23,744 nt of DNA, taken from the NCBI GenBank assembly GCA_024278715.1, contig JAJRSN010000181.1, forward strand, positions 1 to 23,744, given 5' to 3'. The notes below the pieces were generated by a model. That model made no database searches. It was not told the origin of the DNA and was given only the letters and a program-made list of their open reading frames with translations. Source of the DNA: Calditrichota bacterium (GTDB lineage: Bacteria; Calditrichota; Calditrichia; Calditrichales; Calditrichaceae). Made by a program: the position numbers and the translations under genes. This document shows positions 7,905-16,299 of this stretch, in pieces (position 1 is the first letter of the stretch; every line of letters starts with the position of its first letter).

Positions 7905-8139
7905 ATAACGCAAAAAAAAGCAAGGATTTAAGTGTTAATAGAATATTCCTTTCTTAAAATAAAGTTAATCACACCATTGACCGATTATGAACATAAATTA
8001 AACAGGAACGGCAATTTTAAGATAAATAAAAAACAGCAGTGATGGGGAGCGAAAGGCTCTGTCCGGCAAATATCCGATGCTTACGAAACATTGACAGGCG
8101 TTTGCGGTCGCTCAGAGTTCGGAGTGCGCCGTTCATTCC

Positions 8140-8275
8140 AATGTCCGCCGCGCCCTGAAAAGAGGAATTTCTGCGGAGCAAATTACACAAGGGATATTTG
8201 GGCGTTACCGGTAACGGACTACCGAGGGCAATGGCTACGATGAGCCGGATTGAGAACCTGGAATCGTCAAAATAA
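8140..8275 (+). pseudogene. Possible fossil resembling the TFIIH p52/helicase-associated motif
   Basis: One frame (8140-8214) reads NVRRALKRGISAEQITQG before a stop. This closely resembles the conserved motif xVRxALxxGITAxQI of TFIIH p52/Tfb2 and bacterial helicase-associated proteins, as I remember it. The next frame (8231-8275) reads ATMSRIENLESSK, which could align with the following QIRLWE segment of that family. Two frames and no start mean that any gene here is broken. The match was made by eye and could be chance. Confidence 0.28.
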
Positions 8276-8305
8276 CGCTGTTGTTAAAATAAGATACAGA
8301 TCAAG

Positions 8306-8334
8306 TTGCACAGACATGTAATATTTTTTAAATT
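8306..8334 (+). promoter_or_regulatory. Candidate promoter for panD
   Basis: TTGCAC at 8306-8311, a 17-nt spacer, then TAAATT at 8329-8334, about 40 nt before the panD start. It is a fair match to a housekeeping promoter but lies in AT-rich DNA where chance matches are common. Confidence 0.25.
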
Positions 8335-8372
8335 TATGGTTTTGATAAAAATAAATAATGAACAGAAAGACC

Positions 8373-8744
8373 ATGGAACGCATATTCTTTAAAGCAAAAA
8401 TACATCGCGCCCGGGTTACGGACGCCAATTTAAACTACGAAGGCAGTTTGAGCATAGATCCCGATTTAATGGAAGCCGCCGACGTTCTCCCTTATGAAAA
8501 AGTGGATGTGGTCAATATTACCACGGGCGATCGCTTTACCACTTATGCCATACGGGGCAAACGGGGATCGGGAGAAATTTGTCTGAACGGCGGCGCAGCC
8601 CGGCTTGGTCATGTGGGCGATCTGATAATTATTATTACTTACGCCCATCTTAAGGACGAAGAAATTTCTCGTCATAAAGTTAAAATTGTGCTTTTGGATG
8701 AAAATAATCGGATTCAATCCATACGTGAAGATACTATCAGATAA
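8373..8744 (+). CDS. panD: Aspartate 1-decarboxylase (pyruvoyl-type)
   Basis: PanD decarboxylates L-aspartate to beta-alanine for pantothenate and coenzyme A synthesis. It cleaves itself between Gly and Ser to make its pyruvoyl cofactor. Starting at 8373 (MERIFFKAKIHR) gives 123 residues that align with E. coli PanD without gaps at the N-terminus: Lys9, the cleavage pair Gly24-Ser25 in YEGS, and Arg54, Thr57 and Tyr58 in RFTTY all fall at the E. coli numbers. An ATG five codons upstream (8358) is possible, but neither start has a strong ribosome site. It precedes the ClC gene by 8 nt, so the two are probably cotranscribed. Confidence 0.93.
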   Translation: MERIFFKAKIHRARVTDANLNYEGSLSIDPDLMEAADVLPYEKVDVVNITTGDRFTTYAIRGKRGSGEICLNGGAARLGHVGDLIIIITYAHLKDEEISRHKVKIVLLDENNRIQSIREDTIR

Positions 8745-8752
8745 TTAGCCCC

Positions 8753-10837
8753 ATGCAAACAAATCAGAAATTCTTCCGATTCCCAAAATTTCTTAGAAGA
8801 GCTTATAAACAATTTTTGGTTTATTTCAACCGGCTTAAATTAACCGAGCACAGCTTTGTTTTAATTGTAGCCGTTTTTATCGGATTGCTTGGCGGCTACG
8901 GCGCAGTTCTTATTCAGTTGACCATCCGCTGGTTCCAGCAACTTTTTTGGCAAGGTACCTTTAGCTTAAATACTATTGAGTCTATCGACTGGTATTGGAG
9001 GATTATTATCCCTGCCTTTGGCGGTTTGGTTGTAGGGTTGATCATTCAGTATTATGCCAGAGAGGCAAAAGGGCATGGTGTGCCGGAGGTAATGGAAGCG
9101 ATTGCCTTGCACAACGGCGTTATCCGTCCCAGGGTGGTTATTGCCAAATTATTTTCTTCCGCGCTTTACATTGCTTCTGGGGGTTCGGTAGGACGCGAGG
9201 GACCGGTAATCCAAATCGGATCGGCGGTCGGTTCGGTGGTCGGGCAATTTTTTAAAGTTAATCCCAAACGTATGCGCGTTTTTGTTGCCTGCGGAGCCGC
9301 GTCGGGAATTGCCGCTGCGTTTAATGCGCCCGTGGCGGGCGCGCTTTTTGCGGTGGAAATTATTTTAGGTGACTTTGCCGTTCCTCAATTTAGTCCGATT
9401 GTTATTTCTTCGGTGGCTGCAACCATTGTTTCAAGACATTATTTGGGAAATCATCCCGCTTTTGAAGTTCCCAAATACGAAATGGTTTCTCCTTTGGAAT
9501 TAATTAATTATGTTGTCCTCGGTTTTTTAGCGGGTTTAACGGCGGTCGCTTTTATCCGCACCTTATATTACTCCGAAGATTTTTTTGATAATCTGAAAAT
9601 GCCCGAATATGTAAAGGGTGTAATCGGCGGCTTGTGTATCGGCGGAATCGGTTTGGTATTTCCTTACATTTATGGCGTCGGTTACGATGCCATGGATATG
9701 GCTCTTTACGGACATTTAATCTGGCAGATTGCCGCAGTTCTGGTGATTGTTAAAATTCTTGCCACTTCGATCAGTTTGGGCTCCGGCGGTTCGGGCGGTA
9801 TTTTTGCGCCTTCATTGTTTATGGGCGCCATGTTAGGGGTAACCTCCGGTCATATTGTGAATTTATTATTTCCGAGCTGGACGGCTTCGCCCGGCGCTTA
9901 TGCTTTGGTTGCCATGGGCGGTGTTGTGGGGGCTGCCACACACGGTCCGATTACGGCTATTTTGATTATCTTTGAAATGACCAACGATTACAAGATCATT
10001 CTTCCTTTAATGATTACCACAATAATTGCCACGCTTTTAGCCATGCGTCTGCAAAATGAATCGATTTACACCTTAAAACTGATACGTCGCGGCATCAATA
10101 TTTTTGGCGGTCGTGAAATTAACGTGTTGAAATCATTAAGAGTTTCGAGCGTGGCGAATAATACCATTGATCTGGTATCGGTGCAAACCCAGTTTGAAGA
10201 ATTATTGCCGCTTATCGTCAATTCGGGTCATAATCAAATTTACGTGGTGGATGAAGATCAGAAAATTATCGGTTATATTTCAATGCAGGAGATTCGTCAA
10301 ACCATTATGGATTTTGACACATTAAAGCATTTGTTAATTGCTGCCGATATTGTTAATCCGAATATCCCGGTAGTGCGCGAAGACGAAACTTTGGATCGGG
10401 TAATGAAACTTTTTGGAGAAACAGGACTTGAAGAGTTACCGGTTGTTTCCGCGGACGGGGATGAGCAGATTCTGGGAACGATTACTCAGCGTTCGGTGAT
10501 TGACGCCTATAACCAACAGATATTCCTGCGCGACATGGCTGGCGAAAGCGGAAGAAGCATCCGTGAAGTAACAAAACAAAAACGCGTTCATGTTATCGGG
10601 CAGCACTATTTTGATGAAATTGAAGTGCCAATGAGTTTGGTGGGAAAAACGTTTCGCGAGGCTGCCATACGTAATCGATTTAACTTGGAAGTATTGATGA
10701 TTCGGCGCAAAGAGATTAAAAACGGAAAAGAGCACAGCTATTATTTTCAACCCAACGCAGATACCAAACTTAATATAAACGACGTTTTGCTGGTATTCGG
10801 AAATCAGGAAGCCATACAGCACTTTGAAAAAGCGTGA
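8753..10837 (+). CDS. ClC-family chloride channel/transporter with CBS pair and TrkA-C domain
   Basis: This is a 694-residue membrane protein. The ClC core (about 35-450) has the ion-path motifs GHGVP (107-111), GREGP (147-151, gating Glu149), GSGGSGGIFAP (343-353) and the Tyr439 region (ESIYTLKL). Two CBS domains follow (about 464-520 and 531-588). These usually bind adenine nucleotides and tune gating. A C-terminal TrkA-C/RCK-C domain (about 611-692) may sense a ligand. The position of the internal proton glutamate of E. coli ClC (Glu203) is Ile203 here, next to Glu202. This argues against classical Cl-/H+ exchange. The start ATG has a poor ribosome site and lies 8 nt after panD, so coupling is likely. 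The transported anion is not proven. Confidence 0.9.
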   Translation: MQTNQKFFRFPKFLRRAYKQFLVYFNRLKLTEHSFVLIVAVFIGLLGGYGAVLIQLTIRWFQQLFWQGTFSLNTIESIDWYWRIIIPAFGGLVVGLIIQYYAREAKGHGVPEVMEAIALHNGVIRPRVVIAKLFSSALYIASGGSVGREGPVIQIGSAVGSVVGQFFKVNPKRMRVFVACGAASGIAAAFNAPVAGALFAVEIILGDFAVPQFSPIVISSVAATIVSRHYLGNHPAFEVPKYEMVSPLELINYVVLGFLAGLTAVAFIRTLYYSEDFFDNLKMPEYVKGVIGGLCIGGIGLVFPYIYGVGYDAMDMALYGHLIWQIAAVLVIVKILATSISLGSGGSGGIFAPSLFMGAMLGVTSGHIVNLLFPSWTASPGAYALVAMGGVVGAATHGPITAILIIFEMTNDYKIILPLMITTIIATLLAMRLQNESIYTLKLIRRGINIFGGREINVLKSLRVSSVANNTIDLVSVQTQFEELLPLIVNSGHNQIYVVDEDQKIIGYISMQEIRQTIMDFDTLKHLLIAADIVNPNIPVVREDETLDRVMKLFGETGLEELPVVSADGDEQILGTITQRSVIDAYNQQIFLRDMAGESGRSIREVTKQKRVHVIGQHYFDEIEVPMSLVGKTFREAAIRNRFNLEVLMIRRKEIKNGKEHSYYFQPNADTKLNINDVLLVFGNQEAIQHFEKA

Positions 10838-10884
10838 ACGCGCGGAAATAATACATCTAATTTTCAGCGAAGAGGAGATAGAGG

Positions 10885-12035
10885 ATGATGGAATTTACCG
10901 AAGAACATAAAATGGTGCGGCGGATGGTTCGGGAATTTGCCAGAAATGAAGTTGCGCCAAAAGCCATTGAAGTGGATGAAAAAGAGATATTTCCTCACGA
11001 AACATTTAAAAAAATGGCTGAACTTAATTTGCTGGGTCTTCCGTTTGAAGAGAAATACGGCGGAGCCGGAATGGATTATATTTCGTACACCATAACTCTG
11101 GAAGAGTTAGCCAGAGCATGTGCTTCAACGGCGTTATCTTACTCGGCGCACGTTTCTCTGGCTGCAAATCCCATTGCTCAATACGGAAGCGAAGAACAAA
11201 AAGAAAGATATTTAAAACCGCTGGCAACCGGAGAGAAAATCGGCTCTTTTTGTTTAACCGAACCCAACGCCGGAAGCGACGCCGCGCACATTCAGACAAC
11301 GGCTGTCAAAAAAGGGAATGAATTCATCCTTAACGGTTCCAAAATGTTTATTACCAACGCCGAGGTAGCCGATATTTTTGTTGTAGCCGCAGTTACGGAT
11401 AAAGAGAAGGGACACAGAGGAATTTCCAATTTCATCGTTGAACGGGGAATGCCGGGTTTTGAAATAGGCAAAAGGAAAAGAAGTGCGGAATGCGCGCTTC
11501 TCCCACCTGCGTCCTGCATTTTAACGATTGCCGCGTACCACAAGAAAATTTACTTGGCGAATATAATAACGGTTACGCTCAGTTTTTGGAGACGCTGGAC
11601 GGCGGCAGAGTGGGAATAGCCGCTCAGGCTTTGGGAATCGCAAAAGAAGCCTTTAAAAGAGCAATGCTTTACGCGCAGGAAAGAAAACAATTCGGGCGGT
11701 TTATCGGCGATTTTCAGGCTATTCAATTTAAATTGGCTGATATGGCGACAAAAATTTATGCCGGCGAAAATATGATTTATCACGCGGCTTGGTTAAAGCA
11801 AAACGGTAAACCCTATAAAAAAGAAGCCGGAATGGCTAAGTTGTTTGTTACCGAAGCCGCAACCGAAATTGCCAATCAGGCTATTCAGATCCATGGCGGC
11901 AACGGTTACATCCGAGAATACGAAGTGGAACGACTCTGGCGCGATGCAAAATTACTTGAAATCGGAGAAGGTACCTCCGAAGTCCAAAGATTGGTGATCT
12001 ACCGACAAATTAAAGAAAATCTTGATCGGTTATAA
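10885..12035 (+). pseudogene. Acyl-CoA dehydrogenase, interrupted by a -1 frameshift
   Basis: This is an FAD flavoenzyme that oxidises acyl-CoA to 2-enoyl-CoA in beta-oxidation or branched-chain degradation. The first frame (from 10885, after GAGGAG) holds the N-terminal and middle domains (LTEPNAGSDA, GSKMFITNA) and loses similarity after GFEIGK near 11473. The second frame carries on from KCGMRASPT to the C-terminal domain, with catalytic Glu in GEGTSEVQR, and ends at 12035. Adding one A to the A4 run at 11470-11473 restores GKKEKKCGMRAS and a normal 383-residue protein. No good slippery heptamer is in frame, so a lost base (mutation or homopolymer sequencing error) is likelier than programmed shifting. 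Everything else looks intact. Confidence 0.88.
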
Positions 12036-12056
12036 TTGTAATTTAGGATCGGCTTA

Positions 12057-14342
12057 ATGGAAGCCCTGTCTGATTTTTTTGAAAAATTAAAAAATATTAA
12101 AGTGGGCAAGCGCAGCCTGCAGGATGTTCTGATTAAGATTCTGTTAGCGCTCATAATTTTGATTTCAGTGCCTTTAATGTTTACCACGCAGCGCCCTCTG
12201 AAATACACCGATATGAAAGTCGGCAGCATCGCCAACCGAAAAGTGGTTGCGCCTTTTAATTTTTTTATTCTTAAAACCGATAAAGAATTAAAAGCGGAAC
12301 AGGATTCCGTATTAAAAAAGATTCCTTATTTCTTTGTTTACAGCGATTCCGCAACCAATCGAAACAAAAAATTACTCCGCAACCTGTTGCCCTTCCTTTC
12401 AAATGCTCTGCCGCAGTACGAAACCATTGAAGATAAAGAAGAATTCCTGAAAAATCTTAGCGACGAATTGCGATTGGTGTTTGATGTCGAGGTTTCTCCG
12501 ACAAATTTAACGGTGATTTTTGACATTTTAAAAGATAAGGAAAACATCGATTCCATCAGAAAAGTCCTTGAAATTGCCGAAAAACGAATGGTAAAGGGGA
12601 TTCTGAACTTAGACCTTGCCTCGATTACAAGACCGAAAATAGTGGTTGTAAAAAACGGCATAGAAGAGCCCTTGAATCCCGAAGATCGTCTGGATGTCTC
12701 CAAATTTCAGAAAGAGATAGAAAACGAATTTCTTAAGTATTTTACCGTCAATCAAACTCTGGTTTTAGAATATCTTTTCGTGCGCAGTCTGGAACCCAAT
12801 CTGATTTATGACCGGGCTTTTACCGAAAAATCCGTCGAAGAGGCAATGGCAAATATCTCCAGAACCAAGGATATGGTTTATGAAAACGAATTGATTGTTG
12901 ATAAAAATATCCGCATTGACGAGCAAATCTATCAAAAACTCTATTCGCTTGAAATGGCTCTGGCGGAGCACAGTCGCCGCGAAGGACGATGGGAAGGCTT
13001 TTTATCTTCGCTCGGACGATTTATGCTTTTAACGGCGATTTTGGCTATTTTTGCGCTGTACCTCTATTCTTTCCGGCGGAAAATATTCAATAACAATAAA
13101 ATGCTACTCCTGATTGTGGTGATTCTAATGATGGAGTTTATTATCGCCGCTCTCATTACGCACACTTTAACATGGAGTATTTATTTAATTCCGACTACGC
13201 TTGGTTCCATGCTTTTGGCAATTTTAATCGATGCGGGAATCGGTTTTGTCGGAACGGTGATAGTGGCGTTGATTCTGGGCGGAATTCAGGGCGGAGGATA
13301 CGACATCGTTCTGTTTAGTATGGTGAGCGGTATGGTAGCCATTTACTCGGTTTATCGAATCAGAAATCGCAATCAGGTCTTTAAAGCCATAATTTTTATT
13401 TCTCTGGCATATTTATGGACCATACTGGCAAACTCATTATTCCGTTACACCCCCATATCGGAGATTTTCCGCATTTACGGATTTAATCTGCTTCCCAACG
13501 CAATTTTTTCGTCATTTATTACATTTATGATTTTAGGTTTATTTGAAAAAGCCTTTGACATCACTACGGATGTTACCCTGCTGGAACTATCGGATTTGAA
13601 TCATCCTTTGCTTAAAAAACTTTCTTTTGAAGCGCCGGGGACTTTTCATCACAGCATGGTTGTCGGTAATTTAGCCGAATCCGCCGCAAAAGCGATCGGC
13701 GCAAATTCCCTTTTGGCTCGCGTTGGCAGCTACTACCACGATATCGGGAAAATGGAAAAACCGCAGTATTTTGTCGAAAATCAGATGAACGCCGATAACC
13801 GACATAATCAGTTAAATCCCAACATGAGCGCTTTAATTTTGACGTCTCACGTTAAAAACGGAATCGAGCTGGCAAAAAAACACGGAATCCCCAAAAGAAT
13901 CAGAGACTTTATTCCCGAACATCACGGCACCAATTTGATGAGTTACTTTTACAATAAAGCTCTTGAGATGTACGGCGAAGACGAAGTAAACGAAAGCGAT
14001 TACCGCTATCCGGGTCCCAAACCACAATCCAAAGAAACCGCAATTGTAATGTTGGCGGATGCGGTGGAGGCGGCTACACGCACCTTGAGCAACCCTTCCC
14101 CGAATAAACTGAGAGCGTTTATCGAAGAATTGGTCGATAAACGGTTTAAAGAAGGCGAATTGGACGAATCGGATTTGACTTTCAGAGATCTGAAAAAAAT
14201 CATTGATGCGTTTTTACCGGTTTTATACGGGGTGTTTCAGCATCGAATCGAATATCCGGATCAGGAAAAAAAGAAAACAACTAAAGTCGGCAAAAACCGT
14301 CAGGAGAAAGCGGCTGCTAAAAATGGAAATTCAAATTCATAA
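12057..14342 (+). CDS. pgpH: 7TM-HD membrane phosphohydrolase (PgpH/YqfF family)
   Basis: Members of this family degrade cyclic di-AMP in Gram-positives; the role elsewhere is less certain. The 761 residues have the family layout: one membrane segment (about 24-44), a large extracytoplasmic 7TMR-HDED domain (about 50-305), seven membrane segments (about 315-505) and a cytoplasmic HD phosphodiesterase domain. The HD domain shows FHHSMVVGN (His531, His532), YYHDIGK (His561, Asp562) and, later, ILTSHVKNG and PEHHGT as further metal ligands. A Lys-rich tail ends the protein. It overlaps ybeY by 20 nt, and this neighbourhood (pgpH, ybeY, a CorC-like gene) is common in bacteria. The c-di-AMP substrate is inferred from family. 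Confidence 0.9.
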   Translation: MEALSDFFEKLKNIKVGKRSLQDVLIKILLALIILISVPLMFTTQRPLKYTDMKVGSIANRKVVAPFNFFILKTDKELKAEQDSVLKKIPYFFVYSDSATNRNKKLLRNLLPFLSNALPQYETIEDKEEFLKNLSDELRLVFDVEVSPTNLTVIFDILKDKENIDSIRKVLEIAEKRMVKGILNLDLASITRPKIVVVKNGIEEPLNPEDRLDVSKFQKEIENEFLKYFTVNQTLVLEYLFVRSLEPNLIYDRAFTEKSVEEAMANISRTKDMVYENELIVDKNIRIDEQIYQKLYSLEMALAEHSRREGRWEGFLSSLGRFMLLTAILAIFALYLYSFRRKIFNNNKMLLLIVVILMMEFIIAALITHTLTWSIYLIPTTLGSMLLAILIDAGIGFVGTVIVALILGGIQGGGYDIVLFSMVSGMVAIYSVYRIRNRNQVFKAIIFISLAYLWTILANSLFRYTPISEIFRIYGFNLLPNAIFSSFITFMILGLFEKAFDITTDVTLLELSDLNHPLLKKLSFEAPGTFHHSMVVGNLAESAAKAIGANSLLARVGSYYHDIGKMEKPQYFVENQMNADNRHNQLNPNMSALILTSHVKNGIELAKKHGIPKRIRDFIPEHHGTNLMSYFYNKALEMYGEDEVNESDYRYPGPKPQSKETAIVMLADAVEAATRTLSNPSPNKLRAFIEELVDKRFKEGELDESDLTFRDLKKIIDAFLPVLYGVFQHRIEYPDQEKKKTTKVGKNRQEKAAAKNGNSNS

Positions 14343-14748
14343 TTTTCCGAAAGATATTTTAGAAAAAGAAAAAGATTGGATCGCGCTGGTTTCCGATATT
14401 GTGGAAACTCTGAAGTTATCTCCGGAATCGGTTAACGTTATTTTTGTGGATGATCCCACTCTGCAAAAAATGCATTTGGAATATTTAAGCGATCCCGAAA
14501 GAACCGATGTGATTACATTCGATTTGGGAGAAGAAGGAAAAATCGAGGGTGAAATTTACATCAGCATAGACAGGGCAATAACTCAGGCGCAGGAATATGG
14601 AATTGACGTTCGGGAAGAGGTTCTGCGTTTGATTATCCACGGATTGCTGCATTTAAAAGGTTACGACGACCTTGAGCCAGAAAAACAAAGAAAGATGAAG
14701 CAAAAGGAAGATCGGCTGGTCGGGCAGTTTAAACCCATGTTGAGCTGA
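14323..14748 (+). CDS. ybeY: YbeY, rRNA maturation endoribonuclease
   Basis: YbeY is a zinc-dependent endoribonuclease needed for 16S rRNA 3' end maturation and ribosome quality control. The ATG at 14323 gives 141 residues, overlapping the end of pgpH by 20 nt; an AGGAG lies about 16 nt upstream, so coupled translation is likely. The conserved RTDVITF (60-66) and the zinc motif are present, but the motif is HGLLHLKGYDD: His106, His110 and then Asp116 in place of the usual third His. An acidic residue at this position is, as I recall, typical of Bacteroidota-type YbeY, so I read it as a lineage variant, not a dead enzyme. Earlier in-frame starts inside pgpH add a basic stretch that the family lacks. 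Confidence 0.93.
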   Translation: MEIQIHNFPKDILEKEKDWIALVSDIVETLKLSPESVNVIFVDDPTLQKMHLEYLSDPERTDVITFDLGEEGKIEGEIYISIDRAITQAQEYGIDVREEVLRLIIHGLLHLKGYDDLEPEKQRKMKQKEDRLVGQFKPMLS

Positions 14749-14753
14749 ATCTT

Positions 14754-14814
14754 CTTAACGGATTTACATTCCGGATTGCGGCGTTAAGATTGCGGAACTT
14801 TAAAACTTTACGCC
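14754..14814 (+). promoter_or_regulatory. Three evenly spaced arms that can form competing hairpins
   Basis: Arm A CTTAACG (14754-14760) pairs perfectly with part of arm B GGCGTTAAG (14780-14788). Arm B also pairs 8 of 9 with arm C CTTTACGCC (14806-14814). The arms start exactly 26 nt apart. A-B and B-C are mutually exclusive, as in attenuators, but no U-tract follows arm C. It lies between ybeY and the CNNM-family gene. Confidence 0.35.
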
Positions 14815-14973
14815 ATGTAAAAATTATCGATCGAAGATTTGAGAAAAGTTGCGAACAATAAGATTTTTTATAAATTGTAAAGCAATGTTTCAAATTGTCG
14901 AATAAAATTTAAAAGGCGAAGACGGGCAAAGTTTTTGCAAATTAAGAATTAAAATGTTGAACCAACAGGGAGG

Positions 14974-16281
14974 ATGTTTCCGGATTTGGACCCCTCATCA
15001 TTTATGTATTTAATAAGTTTTGTAATTCTTTTAATCTTATCTGCATTTTTTTCAGCATCGGAAACGGCATATTTTAGTCTGCCTAAATCCACGGTAGTAA
15101 AATTTTCGCGCAGCAAAAAAGTTACGGCAAGGCAGGTGGCGATTCTTTTAAAAGAGCCCAGACGGCTTTTGATCGCCGTTATTATCGGCAACACGTTGGT
15201 CAATGTTGCCATGGCTTCCATCGCTACTGTAATCGCGACGGGTTTAATTCAAAAATATGCGCTTAACGAAACCCTTACTCTTTTATTGAACGTAATAATT
15301 GTAACCTTCATTATCTTATTTCTTAGTGAAATTTTACCTAAAATTACGGCAATTAAAGACGCTAAAAAGCTGAGCCAGAAATTTGCCCTGCCGCTGACCT
15401 TTTTTTACTACCTGTTTTACCCCTTAGCATATTTGCTGGATTTAGTCACCCAACTTTTAACGAACGCGATCGGCAGCGAGAGAGACAAATTCCATCTGTC
15501 TGAAAAAGAGTTGCGGATGCTGGTGGATGTGGGCGAAGAACAGGGCGCCCTGCTTAAAGAAGAAAAAGAGATGATTCACGGTATTTTTGAGATGAGCGGG
15601 ACCATTGCCCGCGAAATAATGGTGCCGCGAACGGATATGGTCTGCCTTGAAAAAAGCTCCACTTTAAGCACCGTTTTAAGCGTAATCAAAGAAAAAATGC
15701 ACAGCCGGATTCCGGTTTATGATGAGACGGTGGATAATATTGTGGGCATCCTTTACATTAAAGACCTTTTGCCCTTTATCAAAAAGAAAAATATATCCGA
15801 TTTTAATCTGTCGAAATTAGTGCGTCCGGCTTATTACGTTCCCGAGCAAAAAAGAATAAATGAGTTGTTGCGGGAGTTCCAAACCGAAAAAATCCACATG
15901 GCGATTGTAGTCGATGAGTACGGAGGCACATCGGGGCTGGTTACCCTGGAAGATGTGATCGAAGAAATTGTGGGTGAAATTCAGGATGAGTACGATAAAG
16001 AGGCGCCGCTGATTCAAAAGGTAAACGAACACACATTTTTGGTTGACGGCGGAATGCTGATCGATGAGATTAATGAAGAATTAAACCTTGATCTGCCCAC
16101 CGAAGAAGGGGTGGATACCCTGGCGGGATTTCTTTTGGGGCAATTCGGCTCGGTTCCAAAAATAAAAGATAAAATCGATTATAACGGCTATCAGTTTATT
16201 ATCGAAAAGGCGACGAAAAAACGGATTCAATTGGTGCGCATTACTCTTAAAGATAAAAAAGAAGCCGCAAAAGAAAAATAA
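14974..16281 (+). CDS. CNNM/CorC-family membrane protein with CBS domains
   Basis: This belongs to the DUF21-CBS-CorC_HlyC family, often labelled hemolysin. Its members are linked to Mg2+ or Co2+ export in bacteria. In its 435 residues are a DUF21 transmembrane domain (about 10-185, with LSAFFSASETAYFSL), two CBS repeats (about 205-330; REIMVPRTDM, DEYGGTSGLVTLEDV) and a C-terminal CorC/HlyC transporter-associated domain (about 345-430). The GGGAGG ribosome site (14968-14973) directly abuts the ATG at 14974, which is too close for good initiation. TTG at 14986 or ATG at 15004 are possible true starts. It follows ybeY after 225 nt and precedes selA by 18 nt. Transported ion unknown. Confidence 0.9.
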   Translation: MFPDLDPSSFMYLISFVILLILSAFFSASETAYFSLPKSTVVKFSRSKKVTARQVAILLKEPRRLLIAVIIGNTLVNVAMASIATVIATGLIQKYALNETLTLLLNVIIVTFIILFLSEILPKITAIKDAKKLSQKFALPLTFFYYLFYPLAYLLDLVTQLLTNAIGSERDKFHLSEKELRMLVDVGEEQGALLKEEKEMIHGIFEMSGTIAREIMVPRTDMVCLEKSSTLSTVLSVIKEKMHSRIPVYDETVDNIVGILYIKDLLPFIKKKNISDFNLSKLVRPAYYVPEQKRINELLREFQTEKIHMAIVVDEYGGTSGLVTLEDVIEEIVGEIQDEYDKEAPLIQKVNEHTFLVDGGMLIDEINEELNLDLPTEEGVDTLAGFLLGQFGSVPKIKDKIDYNGYQFIIEKATKKRIQLVRITLKDKKEAAKEK

Positions 16282-16299
16282 CGTTCGGGAAACGATTCA

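Larger units (their letters stand above)
7633..8372. other. Long gene-poor stretch with heptad repeats and a gene fossil
   Basis: There is no intact gene in about 740 nt. The first half is AT-rich and contains two tracts of 7-bp tandem repeats. From about 8040 to 8275 the composition becomes more GC-rich and several overlapping short frames are open, as expected for a decayed coding region. A candidate promoter for panD lies near 8306. No tRNA, CRISPR or insertion sequence ends were seen. Confidence 0.5.

Noticed and set aside
7633..8372. Insertion sequence or CRISPR in the gene-poor stretch
   Set aside because: No terminal inverted repeats, transposase motif or regularly spaced repeat of CRISPR length is visible.
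11465..11490. Programmed ribosomal frameshifting in the acyl-CoA dehydrogenase
   Set aside because: A -1 shift would be needed, but no XXXYYYZ heptamer is in register and this family is not known to use frameshifting; one missing A explains the sequence.
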